Origin: Treponema sp.
Lineage (GTDB): Bacteria; Spirochaetota; Spirochaetia; Treponematales; Breznakiellaceae
Direction of reading: 5' to 3'
NCBI GenBank assembly: GCA_031283505.1
Contig: JAITBO010000247.1
Coordinates: 1 to 5,375 of the forward strand
DNA length: 5,375 nucleotides
The notes beneath the pieces are model-generated. The model saw only the letters and a list, made by a program, of their open reading frames with translations. It ran no database searches and had not been told where the DNA came from. This document shows, one piece after another, positions 4,861 through 5,375 of this stretch (positions are counted from its first letter, which is position 1; each line of letters opens with the position of its first letter). A program made the position numbers and the translations under genes.

Positions 4861-5375
4861 ATGGAACTAAAACCAAACGAAAAACTGGACATAGAGAACA
4901 TCCTCAAAGACCTGGACAAATACCGTCCGAAACGGCGGGGCTGGACCTGGCGGAATCCGGAGCCGGGCATTATCATGGGCCCCTTCCGCTACCGGGACGG
5001 GAGCAGCCCCTTAAAAAATTCCGTGCCGCTGCCGTCGGCAAAATACTTCGGCAGCATCGACCCCCAGGGTACGCCGATTATCACCACGGAAATCGCGTCG
5101 GGACGCTTCGAGGACGACATCCGCCGTATGCGGATGGCCGCCTGGCACGGCGCGGATCACATCATGGTCATCAGAACCGCCGGACAGTCCCACATCGACG
5201 GCCTCATGGAGGGCACTCCCCAGGGCGTGGGGGGCGTCCCCATCACCCGCAAGCAACTCCGGGCCCAGCGCAAGGCCCTGGACCTCATCGAGGAAGAGGT
5301 GGGCCGGCCGATCAACTACCATTCATACGTGTCCGGGGTGGCCGGACCGGAAGTGGCGGTCCTCTTCGCCGAAGA
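4861..5375 (+). CDS. oraE: D-ornithine 4,5-aminomutase, E subunit (5' part)
   Basis: OraE is the large subunit that carries both PLP and adenosylcobalamin. Only 171 codons of an expected 730-740 are present; the frame is open to the window edge. The visible part is the start of the substrate/PLP-binding barrel: NEKLDIENILKDLDKY, then KRRGWTWR, LPSAKYFG, TTEIASGRFEDDIRRMRMAAWHGADH (75 onward), AGQSH, GTPQGVGGVPITRKQ and INYHSYVSGVAGPE. Glu77 in TTEIASG appears to correspond to a substrate-contacting glutamate (Glu81) of the C. sticklandii enzyme; that numbering is from memory. The C-terminal B12-binding domain, with the cobalt-ligating histidine and the PLP lysine, lies outside the window. The ATG follows oraS by 7 nt, with GAGGG at 4852-4856 as ribosome site. 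Confidence 0.96.
   Translation, partial: MELKPNEKLDIENILKDLDKYRPKRRGWTWRNPEPGIIMGPFRYRDGSSPLKNSVPLPSAKYFGSIDPQGTPIITTEIASGRFEDDIRRMRMAAWHGADHIMVIRTAGQSHIDGLMEGTPQGVGGVPITRKQLRAQRKALDLIEEEVGRPINYHSYVSGVAGPEVAVLFAE

Overview
The window carries most of an operon for fermenting ornithine by the oxidative branch known from Clostridium sticklandii. Six genes lie on the + strand, all pointing the same way: ald (alanine dehydrogenase), ord (2,4-diaminopentanoate dehydrogenase), ortA and ortB (the two subunits of 2-amino-4-oxopentanoate thiolase), oraS, and the first 171 codons of oraE (the small and large subunits of the B12/PLP enzyme D-ornithine 4,5-aminomutase). oraE runs off the right edge. The gene content points to a strict anaerobe that ferments amino acids. 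The coding DNA is GC-rich and the upstream region is AT-rich. A clostridial or spirochaete (Treponema-like) host would fit, but the sequence alone does not settle the taxon.

Layout: positions 1-472 hold no gene that I can support. Positions 1-160 are a dense set of inverted repeats. Positions 187-360 are AT-rich with promoter-like and operator-like motifs. From 473 to the end the DNA is almost entirely coding. Gene junctions are tight: 20 nt (ald/ord), 97 nt (ord/ortA), a 4-nt GTGA overlap (ortA/ortB), 2 nt (ortB/oraS) and 7 nt (oraS/oraE). This supports one transcript.

How the genes work together: OraS/OraE convert D-ornithine to 2,4-diaminopentanoate. Ord oxidatively deaminates it to 2-amino-4-oxopentanoate with formation of NAD(P)H. 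OrtA/OrtB cleave that with CoA to acetyl-CoA and alanine. Ald can then deaminate alanine to pyruvate, giving a second NADH. The ornithine racemase that normally feeds the pathway is not in the window, nor is an alanine racemase.

The core pathway is known, so I do not claim a new system. The least ordinary part is the ord/ortA junction. It contains three 18-nt tandem repeats and a perfect hairpin. A 34-codon open frame spans the gap exactly and shares an ATGA overlap with the gene on each side. The structured leader upstream of ald is the second place worth checking.
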